NCBI GenBank assembly: GCA_004151065.3
Contig: NWUY0304373262.1
Coordinates: 3,155 to 34,491 of the forward strand
Direction of reading: 5' to 3'
Source of the DNA: Larix sibirica
Taxonomy: Eukaryota; Streptophyta; Pinopsida; Pinales; Pinaceae
DNA length: 31,337 nt
The translations under genes were made by a program, and so were the position numbers. Positions 23,100 to 31,334 of the stretch are shown here, piece by piece. Position 1 is the first letter of the stretch. Each line of letters opens with the position of its first letter. The notes under the pieces are model-generated. The model saw nothing but the letters and a program-made list of their open reading frames with translations, was not told the origin of the DNA and searched no databases.

Positions 23100-23770
23100 A
23101 TAGGCTGATGGCTGAGGTCAAGTATGGATGAGGGCTGAGGCAGAGGTGTCGGATAGTCCCAAGAGGAATGATTTATTAGGTTCCCTAGTAAGAGAGTTTA
23201 AGTAGGGTGTCAAGTAGTAGGTCTGATGCATAGGTTCCCGAGGAAAGTCCCAAGGCGTAGGTCAAGTTTTTCCCAAGGCATAGGGCATAGGCGGGTCTAG
23301 GGCTGAGGTTCGGCAAGTCCAAAGGCAGTAGGGCATAGGTTCCCAAGGCTGAGGTTAATCTATATTTCAAAGTCTTAATTCCCAAGGCTATAGAGATAGG
23401 TTATCAGGGAAAGTCCCATCAAAGGCTGATTTTCCAAGGCTAGTCCCAAGGAGTAGGTATGAGGCATAGATTTAAGAGGCTAGTCCCAATAGGTATGATT
23501 TTTAGGTTCCCAAGTAAGAGTGTAAGTAGGTTCTCAAGTAGGAGGTTAAGTTCCCAAGGGTGAGGTCAGATGAGAGGTTCCCAGGAATATTCCAACCAAA
23601 GTCTGATTTCCAAAGGATAGTCCAAAGGCAGAGTGCGAGTTCCCGAGGAGGCGTACCAAGTGGGTATGGATGAGTTTAAGGTCCAACCAAAGATGAGAGT
23701 TTCCAAGGCAGCATAGGTTTCCAAGAGTCCCACCCAAGGCGTAGGTCTGGCGTATAGGCTTTCAAAGTCT
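23100..23770 (+). repeat. 'ttcccaaggctgaggt' minisatellite, main array
   Basis: Plus-strand units combine ttcccaagg(c), (a)gtccaaagg, gctgaggt and cataggt in varying order every 20-30 bp, from gctgatggctgaggtcaag (near 23,104) to ttccaagagtcccacccaaggc (near 23,720). Minus-strand translations give repeating SALGTYA-like peptides, a side effect of the unit. Copies also occur at 3,185-3,260 and 24,250-24,380. The segment 22,870-23,100 is a GC-richer transition with a diverged pair, catacgcttagctta and gatacgcttcgctata. Confidence 0.8.
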
Positions 23771-23781
23771 ATTCCCAATGA

Positions 23782-24126
23782 TTGCATTATATACATTCAT
23801 ATCCAAAAACAAAAAAAGCAAAGCACAAGCCACCTCACACTAGTTACTTCGGCATCTTAACTTCGTCAACTTCACATCCGCTTAAGCTCAGGTTCGGTAA
23901 GCATAAATCTTTTATTTGTCCTCCAAACAACTACTCGTTCGGTAACACTTCAAGCCTGGATGTGTCATGCTTACTTAGCATCCTTAAGTCCAGGAAAGAG
24001 GGGGTAGACCCGCGTGCAGGTCTCCTCGGCGGGCATAATGCGGCCAGAAAGCAGCATAAAGGAATCGGTATGATAGGACTTTCCTTAAAGCGGACACGGA
24101 AAGTAAGGATGAAACGTACTTATTAA
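23782..24126 (+). other. Open frame of 114 codons, ATG start, coding doubtful
   Basis: This open frame begins at ATG and is lysine/serine/proline-rich (KTKKAKHKPPHTS near the start) with no recognisable domain. Its last quarter runs through the 'gcggac/agaaagc' repeat module. The protein-like look of residues 25-70 is weak. I treat it as unassigned. Confidence 0.15.
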
Positions 24127-24420
24127 AGCGGCCATCATATATGCTCAAAGAAAGCTTACATTACTGGGTCCTCTGGTGGTCTATATGGGATCTATAAACT
24201 ATATAAAGCCTCAAAAGGCGTATGGCGAACAGTGGCTGTCAGAGGGCTGTAGGTCGGCAAGGTGTCCATAGGTAAGGTGGTATTCGTCAAGTTTCGTTCA
24301 TAGGGATTTAAGCATAGTTGAGTTCATATGCATGGCTGAGTTCAAGTTCCCAAGGCTGAGGGTAAATGTATGAGGTTTTCAAAAAGGCTGAGTTATTAGT
24401 ATGTAAGTAGATGGGTAATA
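24035..24420 (+). repeat. 'gcggac' array plus 'caaggctgag' repeats, right module copy
   Basis: Gcggccagaaagcag, aaagcggacacgg and aaagcggccatc (near 24,039-24,135) lead to atatgctca (24,139-24,147), tgggtc and ggatcta (24,188-24,194), then caaggctgag words (24,345-24,395). This parallels 2,740-3,260 in order and orientation, with the left copy carrying about 200 bp of extra array. Confidence 0.65.
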
Positions 24421-24765
24421 TAATTAGTAAAAGGTTGTTACCGTAACTAAGTGTTAAGCTGTGACGCGTTCATGGGTAACAAATGTAAAGGGCCAGGTAG
24501 TATTATCGATTCGTTAAATTGTTGACCTAACAACAACATTATCTATTTCCATTATATATGTGAAAACACAAAACCAAAAAGGCTAATTACGCCCCGATCC
24601 CTCCACCACTCACTCGTTCAAATAGGCCCATCCACTAGGAATAGGGAATATATCTTGGTTTGGGCTCATAGCCCAGGCTGTTCTACCTCCCGTCACCCCA
24701 CCCCCGTTTGTTGTCCCCATGTTTATTAGCCAAATTCCCTAATATTTTTATGTACAACTTTATCA
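24421..24765. other. Unassigned flank of the retrotransposon fragment
   Basis: No gene is seen. On the minus strand this lies immediately downstream of the protease remnant, where the reverse transcriptase region would be expected, but I could not recognise it. Either the insertion ends at about 24,766 or the sequence has decayed. Confidence 0.4.
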
Positions 24766-25240
24766 ACTTCGGCCCAAAAAAAGATTTGAATTGAGAAGAG
24801 CATTGACCACTTCTACTTCAACACACAAAATTTTGCCCCCTAATTGCATAGGGAAAGAGGGGATCACCCCGTGAGGCCTGAATGAGTGCCCATTGAAAGC
24901 CTTGAGCATGGTGGGCAAAGGAACAACCTTAGTGGAGCCAATAGCTCACCAACATGAAAATGACATGAAACATGTAGAGGCACCTTCATCCACCACTATC
25001 CTGAATATGTTCATCTCATAATACGAGACTTTAATCTAGAAAGCAATAGAGTGGGGAAGCTGAGGCTTCACATTGGTCGGGTAAAACATTATCAACTTAG
25101 AATCAGCAAAAGAAAAAGCTCTGATAGCGGATAGCAATGCTCTCCTTTGTGTTGGAAAACTATAGAGAACCTCTAAAGTAGACATAGCGTATGGGGTTTG
25201 AGCTAGATCTTCCTTCTACAATGGAGTAGTTCTGGGTGGC
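24766..25240 (-). pseudogene. Ty3/gypsy retropepsin (protease) remnant
   Basis: On the minus strand a nearly continuous frame reads through the aspartic protease region of a plant Ty3/gypsy polyprotein. The active-site motif DEGAST is at 24,973-24,990, followed by CFMSFSCW, LKAFNGHSFRPHG, a QLGGK turn and a terminal LGRS at 24,766-24,777. Upstream are an NYSIVE word and a TLEVLYSFPTQRRALLSAI word, typical of the linker before the protease. The frame is broken by stops at 25,036-25,038 (TAG), 24,946-24,948 (TGA) and 24,763-24,765 (TGA), and by an apparent 4-bp duplication at about 25,205-25,216. In an active element the protease would mature Gag-Pol. Here it is inactive, most likely nuclear DNA captured long ago. 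Confidence 0.88.
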
Positions 25241-25520
25241 CATGGCATTAGGGTTAGGCATTTACCTTTTTAGCACAACCTTAGGCATGTGTGGCATTGC
25301 TTCAACCATGGGTTTTTCTATGTGAAGAGGGTTTTGTAGTTCATGAGCGTCTTTTCCTTTAGAGCTAGATTTAGGAGCATCGTAATTACGATCCCTGGTT
25401 TATATGTTGACTTCTTTCTCACAAAGGAATATACCTTATTTCATTATGATCGGCCAGACCTTTAATAACTCCCTTTGCCATCTTCTATAAATTGATTCTC
25501 AATTTCTTATAGAAACCGTG
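25241..25520 (-). pseudogene. Gag C-terminus / linker of the same Ty3/gypsy fragment
   Basis: Continuing upstream on the minus strand, broken frames read FYKKLRINL, then MAKGVIKGLADHNEIRYIPL and, in another frame, NYDAPKSSSKGKDAHELQ and MPHMPKVVLKR, leading into the NYSIVE word of the protease part. This matches the Lys-rich linker between Gag and protease in such elements. At least two frame changes and stops are present. No long terminal repeat, primer-binding site or integrase was found. Confidence 0.65.
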
Positions 25521-25800
25521 TAAAAGGGTCAAGCTGGCAGTCGAATCGGCGCTTAGTAGGTTGGTAGACTGGCTGTAGATGCGCTTTTGGACGAGTATAG
25601 CTTAACAAACTGAATGATGAGATTACCGTCATCTTGGCTCGAAAAGACACAGGAGAATCAATTCTAATTGGGCTAGAACAAGGCCAAAGACCCTATTATT
25701 TACCTTGTGAATTAGCTAGTTGCAAATACAGATGCAGGGACAAGAGCAGCGGTTTACCCGGTTCCATCCATTGACCCCCGGCTGGCATCAGTAGATAGAA
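25521..25800. other. Unassigned stretch
   Basis: No gene or clear repeat. It could be further 5' retrotransposon sequence beyond recognition. Confidence 0.35.
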
Positions 25801-26350
25801 AATATACACTTAGACCTTTGCTATTAGGATAGGAATTGAAACTACTCCTTTTGCTTGACTGAACTACTCTGCTATAGCTCAAATATTAAACTGTTCTACT
25901 GGTGTAACTTATTCTATTTATAACTCTTACTGATGTTAACTACTTCTGCTCAGATTGCTTCACTTTCAATGGTTGGAATCTTGAGTTCTGTCTTCCTATG
26001 TTTATATATGTTCTCTTTCTTTCTCTCTTGCTTTATCTCTTGTATACAAAGCAACCTAGTAAGCTCTCCAAGCTCTCTAATAAACAGTGAAGGTGGGCTT
26101 AAACAACCGCCTCTACATCGAACTCTTCAGGTAATGGCTATTTATCTGGGGACGGAAGGGGTGTTGGTCAAGCCGGTGTTCCTACTAGTGCTACTGATGT
26201 TGCTGGATCGACTTATGCTTATGATGCTTGCTTTGCTCCAGCTACCCTTGTCTACGCTATAGGTGGTTATAGTACCTGTGCCTTTGCTACTGATGGATAT
26301 GCGCATCGATCCTGATAAACAGAATAATCATATCGATCAACAAGATAAAA
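25800..26350 (+). repeat. 'STAYA'-type array, right copy
   Basis: Actgttctactggtgtaact and gaactactctgc words (25,850-25,950) and, near 26,165-26,310, a plus frame reading GVPTSATDVAGSTYAYDACFA resemble the arrays at 2.1-2.6 and 10.1-10.96 kb. A different plus frame gives an ATG-started open frame of 109 codons (25,933-26,262) with a hydrophobic N-terminal segment (FLCLYMFSFFLSCFISC). Because it is partly made of the repeat, I do not call it a gene. Confidence 0.5.
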
Positions 26351-26722
26351 AGTATAAAACTAATCAGAAGCAACTGCATCAACAAGGGCTAAGGCCGGTG
26401 GGAAAGCTACTGGTGCTTTATTATTGTAGCGAATAACCAATTCCAATTTATGATTCCGCATGTTCTGGTTATGAGGAGAGATAAGATAAGAGGTTAGAAA
26501 AAATATGAAAATTTAAGGGCAAGTGAACTACCCTTCGAAGAATATTCATCCAGTTATCACATATATTATGCATTTTTTTCCTTTCCCTAATTATTTATTG
26601 GGTGGGGAGCGTACCTCGGGAAAGTAACCTCCGGGTCGTAGAGATGCGATTCGTATATTGATTATTTCTTTATTGTTACAATGGCAAAGTGAAACGTAGA
26701 TATTCGGGTATCATATTATATA

Positions 26723-27033
26723 TCTAGTGGAACTACTAATAGCATATGGAACTTATAGAGCTATAATTAGTTCTTCGCCGGTAGCTCATGGGACTAGCTA
26801 GGAATCAATCCGCACATAGTTTACTTGCTTATCACTAATAATGGGAGGGAATAGGAAGGAGTAATAATGACTGACTCAATAAGCCTCACAAGTAAGGATA
26901 TGAAAGTAGAGACCTTATCCAGCTTCACTCTCTACTAGTTATTTATATACTAATAGATCTAGTGGAACTACAGAGAGAGGTAGGTTGTTCATAAGGCAGA
27001 AAGAAGAGTTATCTTAGCATATAGTGGAACTAC
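26723..27033 (+). repeat. 'tctagtggaactac' dispersed repeat, three copies
   Basis: Exact copies lie at 26,723-26,736 and 26,958-26,971, and a 12-nt copy at 27,022-27,033. The first and third sit next to an agcatat word. The minus frame at 26,989-27,282 (97 codons) overlaps the last copy and shows no known domain. The stretch 26,350-26,720 is otherwise empty. Confidence 0.75.
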
Positions 27034-27339
27034 AATAGAACTGGAAAGTGCCATTTCTTTTAATGGAGACAAGAGCTTCTTCGCTAGAGCTCTCAGGGGA
27101 CGCAAAAAAGTGGTATGGACTTGTGACCTTACCTTAATCAATTTAGCCAGCCGGGGTTTATTCGACCAGAACAATTTTATTGTCCCGGCCAGTAGTAATC
27201 TAAGTTCCAAAGCAAATAACGCAGTAATAAAAAAAATTATTGCATTATATACGTAATTATATAACAATAAGAAGCTAAGCAACTTCTAGAATGCTTTTTT
27301 TACCCTACCCCTCCTTTTTTTTCATAATACTAAGAGAAG

Positions 27340-27640
27340 CTATCGGCGACAATGACCTTCTGGCCTAGCTCTGAGCACCTTCTGGCTCTAACTGGTTGGC
27401 CATGACCTCCTTGCAATGAGACTGTAATGACTAGCTGGTATGGGGAATGACTGGCTATGACTCCTGACTATGACTCCTGGCAATATGACCTTCAGTCAAT
27501 GACTATCGGCTATTGGCTATCGGCAATGACTCCTGTAATGCCCTTCTGTATATGATTGGCTAGAACTCCCGGCTAGGAAAACTGGCTACTACCCAGGCTA
27601 TAAGCTATGACCATCTTTCTATGAGCTGTAGTAACTCCTT
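27340..27640 (+). repeat. 'atgactcctggcta' minisatellite
   Basis: Variants of (a)tgactcctg, accttctgg and ctggctatgac recur every 12-20 bp, for example ctggctatgactcctgac then tatgactcctggc near 27,451-27,482. Units are degenerate and no long frame results. Confidence 0.8.
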
Positions 27641-27649
27641 TTCATAGGG

Positions 27650-28790
27650 GTAAGCCCCGTCCCGGGGGATGTGGGTGAAATCTCTTGTGTTCAGATGGTA
27701 AGGGTACTTTTAATGAAGCTTTGGGGTGCACCTAACGAGGTCTACCCCTCTGTCCACTCATTTCCGGCCAGCAGTATCAGAAGAATGAGATGGAGTTCTC
27801 AATCCAATCCGTTGAACTAACTAAATTGATATACTCATAGGGTACTTAAAAACCTCCCTCTCCCCATTCCATCTGGCGGCAACTTGGCTCACTCTTTTTC
27901 TTCTGGTGGGTAGGGTCAATGAGAAGGCAAGCAACCATTTCAAGTTATTAATTTTTGGGTATAGCAATAGATATACGGCAATAAATGGAGAGGCAGAAGT
28001 TAATAAAGTTAGTTGCTCTCTGGCCATTTATCTAAGGGGTGGCCTCCCAATCAAAAAAATTGAATTAATAAAAATGTTTATAAGCACCGGATGGATGAGA
28101 TGATCCAACCACTCCGTGCCTTTATAAAATGCGCGGTTGGGAAGGGCGGAGCCGCTCGACTAAAAGGAGAGGAGTTGAAAAGTTCCTTACCTTGCCCTGA
28201 CTTGGGGATTCTGGCGCCCAGTACCAAGGGGAATTCTAAAATGAATCGAGTTGGCTATTTCAAAATGAAAGTTATTTACCTCACCCCAGATGAATCATAT
28301 GCCTAATAACCCGGAAACACCAATCTTTTCTTATTGAAATGCCGGAAGGGTTTTTCGGATCGACCCGACCAATCCAACCGGGGCGGGGTGCCTGCCCACA
28401 ACCTGATGCCTGAATACGGAGCCCGGAAGAAGAAATCAGTCAACAGGCCAAACAGACCACAAAATAATACCAGAACCAGTAGTTGCTTGTATAAGCAGCT
28501 CAGACAGACACCAGCAGCCCCAGATCGGCATTATAGGACAATACATTATCCTATATTTCCACCCAACACCATGGGGCCCCAAATAAAATGGAAATGGAAT
28601 GGAAGTAACCAACCTTTAGGGTATAACCTTCCCTTACTGTAAGCAGCGTGCATTTGAGCAATCATTGAACTTCCAGAATATCATACAATATGCGTTTAAA
28701 GAAAACAAGGCTCGAAAGAGAAGGTCTCATCGCGATAAATGTTGATATAAGGTCCTAGGCAACCCCCTCCTCCTCGTCTTTATCAGCCGA
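27650..28790. other. Unassigned stretch with several short open frames
   Basis: Plus frames at 27,906-28,103, 28,091-28,306 and 28,334-28,642 follow one another closely. The last starts at TTG. The first two have a mixed, Lys-rich composition (for example LPIKKIELIKMFISTGW and MDEMIQPLRAFIKCAVGKGG). They overlap by 13 bp in different frames, which could reflect a broken gene, but I recognise no family. Near 28,455-28,515 the minus strand has tgcttatac-like words faintly resembling the STAYA arrays. Confidence 0.3.
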
Positions 28791-29440
28791 TATAGCAACA
28801 CATTGAGGTAAGGAGTAAATAGAGGTAGGTTGGTGAAGCAGGTAGATCAGTGGTAACAGTCAAGGGAAGGTAAGGTAAAGGGTGAATAGACTAGTGCCGC
28901 ACTAACAATTATTGTCTGGCTGAATCAAGTGGTGAGTAAGGGCAGCACTCCATAAACAAAGGTTGGGTGAAGGGTTTAATTGAAAGTATGGTAGAACAGA
29001 AAGCATGCACGTAAGTAAAAGGAAGGTAGGCAGAGTGAGTAAGAGAGCAGCTGCTAGTAGTAAGATTTATTCCTCAAGAAGTGTGAAACCAGTTTGCCGT
29101 ATGCCGACCCGTCCAACAGCTCTGAAGCCAGCCCTTCTACTTCTATCTGATCCAATGCTGTTTGGTTCTATCTGATCCAATGCTGTTTGGGGCATTCCTA
29201 AGTGGGTTAAGTGAGGCAGGCAGTAACTATAGGTAGGTAAAACGAACAGGTGAGTAGTTAGAATAGGTAAAAGAGTGAAGTAGGGCTATTTCTCTAAAGC
29301 AGTTGGTAATCCTGAATCATTGTATCCTGGGTAAGACTCGGCCGGACCAGAAGGTAATATGTGATACCCAGAATAATTCATAACAAAGGGTAGGTAGAGT
29401 AAAGGTAGTCATAGTAGTACCAAGGTAAGCATGATGTCAT
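28790..29440 (+). repeat. Purine-rich 'aggtaag / aggcagg' stretch
   Basis: Words such as gaggtaagg, gaaggtaagg, aggtaggcagag, gtgaggcaggcagta and aggtaggtaaa recur. Gtgaggcaggcagta occurs near 29,210 and again near 30,364. No gene is present. Confidence 0.6.
29141..29190. repeat. Perfect 25-bp tandem pair
   Basis: Two exact copies, 29,141-29,165 and 29,166-29,190, begin ttctatctga and end gctgtttgg. Exact identity suggests a young duplication. Confidence 0.95.
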
Positions 29441-29840
29441 CAGTAAGTGTTATTGAACGCTCATGAATGCTAAAAGTTAAGGTCATTAAACCAGCCGGTA
29501 TATAAGGGGGGTTTACGCCAAGTGGATAGCATGCTAATAAGTAAAGGGAAGCAGCATCGAAGGGGAATTATTGTATTATAAGTGCCCAAGCAAGGCAAAC
29601 CCTCCCTTCTCTGCCCGGGGATCCAAACAGTCTGGGGTATTTGCTCGGCTCTGAAATACATGGATTGATCCAATTTCTTGATTCACTTTATAACAGATTC
29701 TGAGAGAAGCGTAGCCCCAGATTATTATAAAAGCGCTCCCACTAAAGACCCAGATTACGAAATAGGCGATCCCACGGATGAATGACTGCCCACATCACCA
29801 CTTGCCAATAGGAAGGAGATCTAGTCCCCTATTTAGAAAC
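29441..29840. other. Stretch without supported features
   Basis: No gene, RNA or obvious repeat. The 67-codon minus frame at 29,470-29,673 has no recognised motif. Confidence 0.4.
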
Positions 29841-29849
29841 CATACCCAA

Positions 29850-29985
29850 TAATGGATGGCGGCTACGTGCATGCAGTTAATGGATGCCTTCTTTTCTGTT
29901 TGGGAACCGATGGATGTCCTGTAATTTACTCTAAGTGTGCTGTATCGGCACGTGAGTCTCCCGTGTTCCCACATACCGGAGTCAA
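29850..29985 (+). repeat. Dispersed family, distant copy
   Basis: Ctacgtgcatgcagttaatgg (near 29,863), gttaatggatgcc and gagtctcccgtgttccc (29,954-29,970), then acataccggag, follow the order of the copy at 9,065-9,260. It lies beside the inverted ~90-bp repeat shared with 7,364-7,453. Confidence 0.55.
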
Positions 29986-30036
29986 CTTCATTGCATACCC
30001 GATTACCATTGCAACATGTTACATCCACCCAGCACG

Positions 30037-30131
30037 CACAGTACGGGAAAGGTAGATACAACGGGTGGAAGCAAGGAGTACAAAGTGAATGAATCAAAGG
30101 TCGAAGACACAGGCTTGCTTGCCGCCAACAT
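30037..30131 (-). repeat. Diverged ~90-bp repeat, minus-strand copy
   Basis: This is the inverted partner of 7,364-7,453. The 145-codon minus frame through it (29,795-30,232) starts only at TTG and is probably not a gene. Confidence 0.85.
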
Positions 30132-30139
30132 AAAGACAG

Positions 30140-30560
30140 TTGGTTGAAGCCACCTGCAGAGGAGTTATTTATTTCTTTTTTCGATTGCCTATTGGGTTCG
30201 GGGCAAGCACCACGTTTGGTTGGAAAAAGCAAATATTATGATTTATCTAGGTTTCATAACTCTCTGTTTTATGTAGCAAAATTGATGAATTATGGCATGA
30301 AGGTGATTCCCTTCCATCCAACCAAACACTCGCTGTAAGTTGGGGAATTACAAAGTAGTATAAGTGAGGCAGGCAGTATCTAGAGGTCGAAAGATAAGAG
30401 GTGGTTAGTAACAGGTGATACTAAGAAAGCATTTCCTAGCAATGCAGTCCGGCTGTCCGAATTCATAAAAAGTCTCTGGGGGTGAAGCCCAGCCCCAACA
30501 ATATAATGCCGTACCCTATAAGCATTCGTCAAGGCAAGTGGTTGGTACTTTGAAAGGAAA
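30140..30560. other. Unassigned stretch
   Basis: The plus frame 30,144-30,338 (64 codons) is unremarkable. The sequence around 30,465-30,500 (tctctgggggtgaagcccagcccc) can pair weakly but does not fold as a tRNA. No gene is supported. Confidence 0.35.
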
Positions 30561-30567
30561 TGTTGCT

Positions 30568-30584
30568 CTCCCTTGCCCTCCCTT
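30568..30584 (+). repeat. Internal copy of the terminal-repeat core
   Basis: Ctcccttgccctccctt is identical to 31,287-31,303 in the right terminal repeat, and inverted relative to the left one. Confidence 0.9.
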
Positions 30585-30640
30585 GCTCTCCATAAACCCC
30601 CCTTTTTTTGACCCTTTAGACATATGACAGATCATAGTCA

Positions 30641-30715
30641 CCCTGCCCTACTCGGACCGTAGCTTCCCTGCCCTACTCGGACCGTAGCTTCCCTGCCCTA
30701 CTCGGACCATAGCTT
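30641..30715. repeat. 25-bp tandem repeat, three copies
   Basis: Units at 30,641-30,665, 30,666-30,690 and 30,691-30,715 start ccctgcccta. The first two are identical; the third has one substitution (accat for accgt). Confidence 0.97.
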
Positions 30716-30757
30716 CTCGGTGGTCTTCTGTGGTCTCTGCAAAATGAAAAAGAATAT

Positions 30758-30795
30758 TTCCAACATAGAACTTGAGGCTATGTTCTATGTTGGAA
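30758..30795. other. Perfect 14-bp hairpin
   Basis: Ttccaacatagaac (30,758-30,771) and gttctatgttggaa (30,782-30,795) are exact inverted repeats around a 10-nt loop. The stem lies in a gene-free region 0.5 kb from the right end. It could stabilise a transcript end or be a replication or recombination structure; the sequence alone does not decide. No U-tract follows, which argues against a bacterial-type terminator. Confidence 0.85.
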
Positions 30796-30799
30796 CACA

Positions 30800-31279
30800 G
30801 CCTGCATCCTAATTGGATCCGGACAAGTCCACGTCATTGTTAGTCACCAGGCTTGACGCACGATCCTACTCACAACTGGTGGTTCCTGTGCAACCAACCC
30901 ACTCCACTGAAATTCATCCAATCTAGTAAGCACTTCTAAAGTAAATATGAATAAGTGCCTACCCAACATACAATGCTCTGGAGTCTTCTGGCTGTAGAGA
31001 ATCAATCCAAGAAGACAGTTTCAACGATCCAACCCAACGATGGATGATCTACATTTGGGTGCCCGCTCGAACTCGCATTTTGCTTTAGTAAAGTGGCTTC
31101 CTTTCACAATTCCCATAGCCTTTGGCTGGCTGTCTTTCTAAATCAATTGTATTTGGGTTCATTCCGTCCTCGTCGTCCCGAAAAGATCAATAGTGGTACC
31201 AATAATAATTCCTAAGGTGTAGTAGGGTAAAGAGTGAAGGTTGGGTGGCTCAATAAGTTTTTCCGGTCTATCTGAAAAA
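30800..31279. other. Stretch without supported features
   Basis: No gene or repeat of note. The word aactcgcatttt (31,070-31,081) also occurs at 315-326 near the other end in the same orientation, possibly by chance. Confidence 0.4.
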
Positions 31280-31334
31280 CCTTGCCCTCCCTTGCCCTCC
31301 CTTCGGTCAAGCAAGTATACCTTTGGTCAAGCAA
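31280..31334 (-). repeat. Right terminal inverted repeat, 55 bp
   Basis: This is a perfect inverted copy of bases 1-55. Only gcc (31,335-31,337) lies outside it. If the ends were joined they would form a palindrome with 55-bp arms and a 3-nt centre. A 17-nt piece of the pyrimidine-rich arm, ctcccttgccctccctt (31,287-31,303), also occurs internally at 30,568-30,584 in the same orientation. Confidence 0.95.

Noticed and set aside
22910-23770. CRISPR-like array
   Set aside because: Units vary in sequence, order and length, with no constant repeat or uniform spacer and no cas gene. It is a degenerate minisatellite.
25533-25565. agtcgaatcgg resembling a tRNA T-loop
   Set aside because: Flanking bases do not form a T-stem, and no acceptor or anticodon arm is found at the right distances.
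28130-28180. Possible group II intron domain V (gcggagccgctcg)
   Set aside because: The hairpin is too short, lacks the conserved AGC triad and two-base bulge arrangement, and has no flanking domain VI adenosine that I could identify.
29795-30232. 145-codon minus frame sharing peptides with a plus frame at 7,364
   Set aside because: The similarity is that of a noncoding inverted DNA repeat with indels, and the frame starts only at TTG.
30465-30505. gggggtgaagcccagcccc as a structured RNA or tRNA arm
   Set aside because: Only a weak local pairing is possible and no surrounding cloverleaf elements were found.
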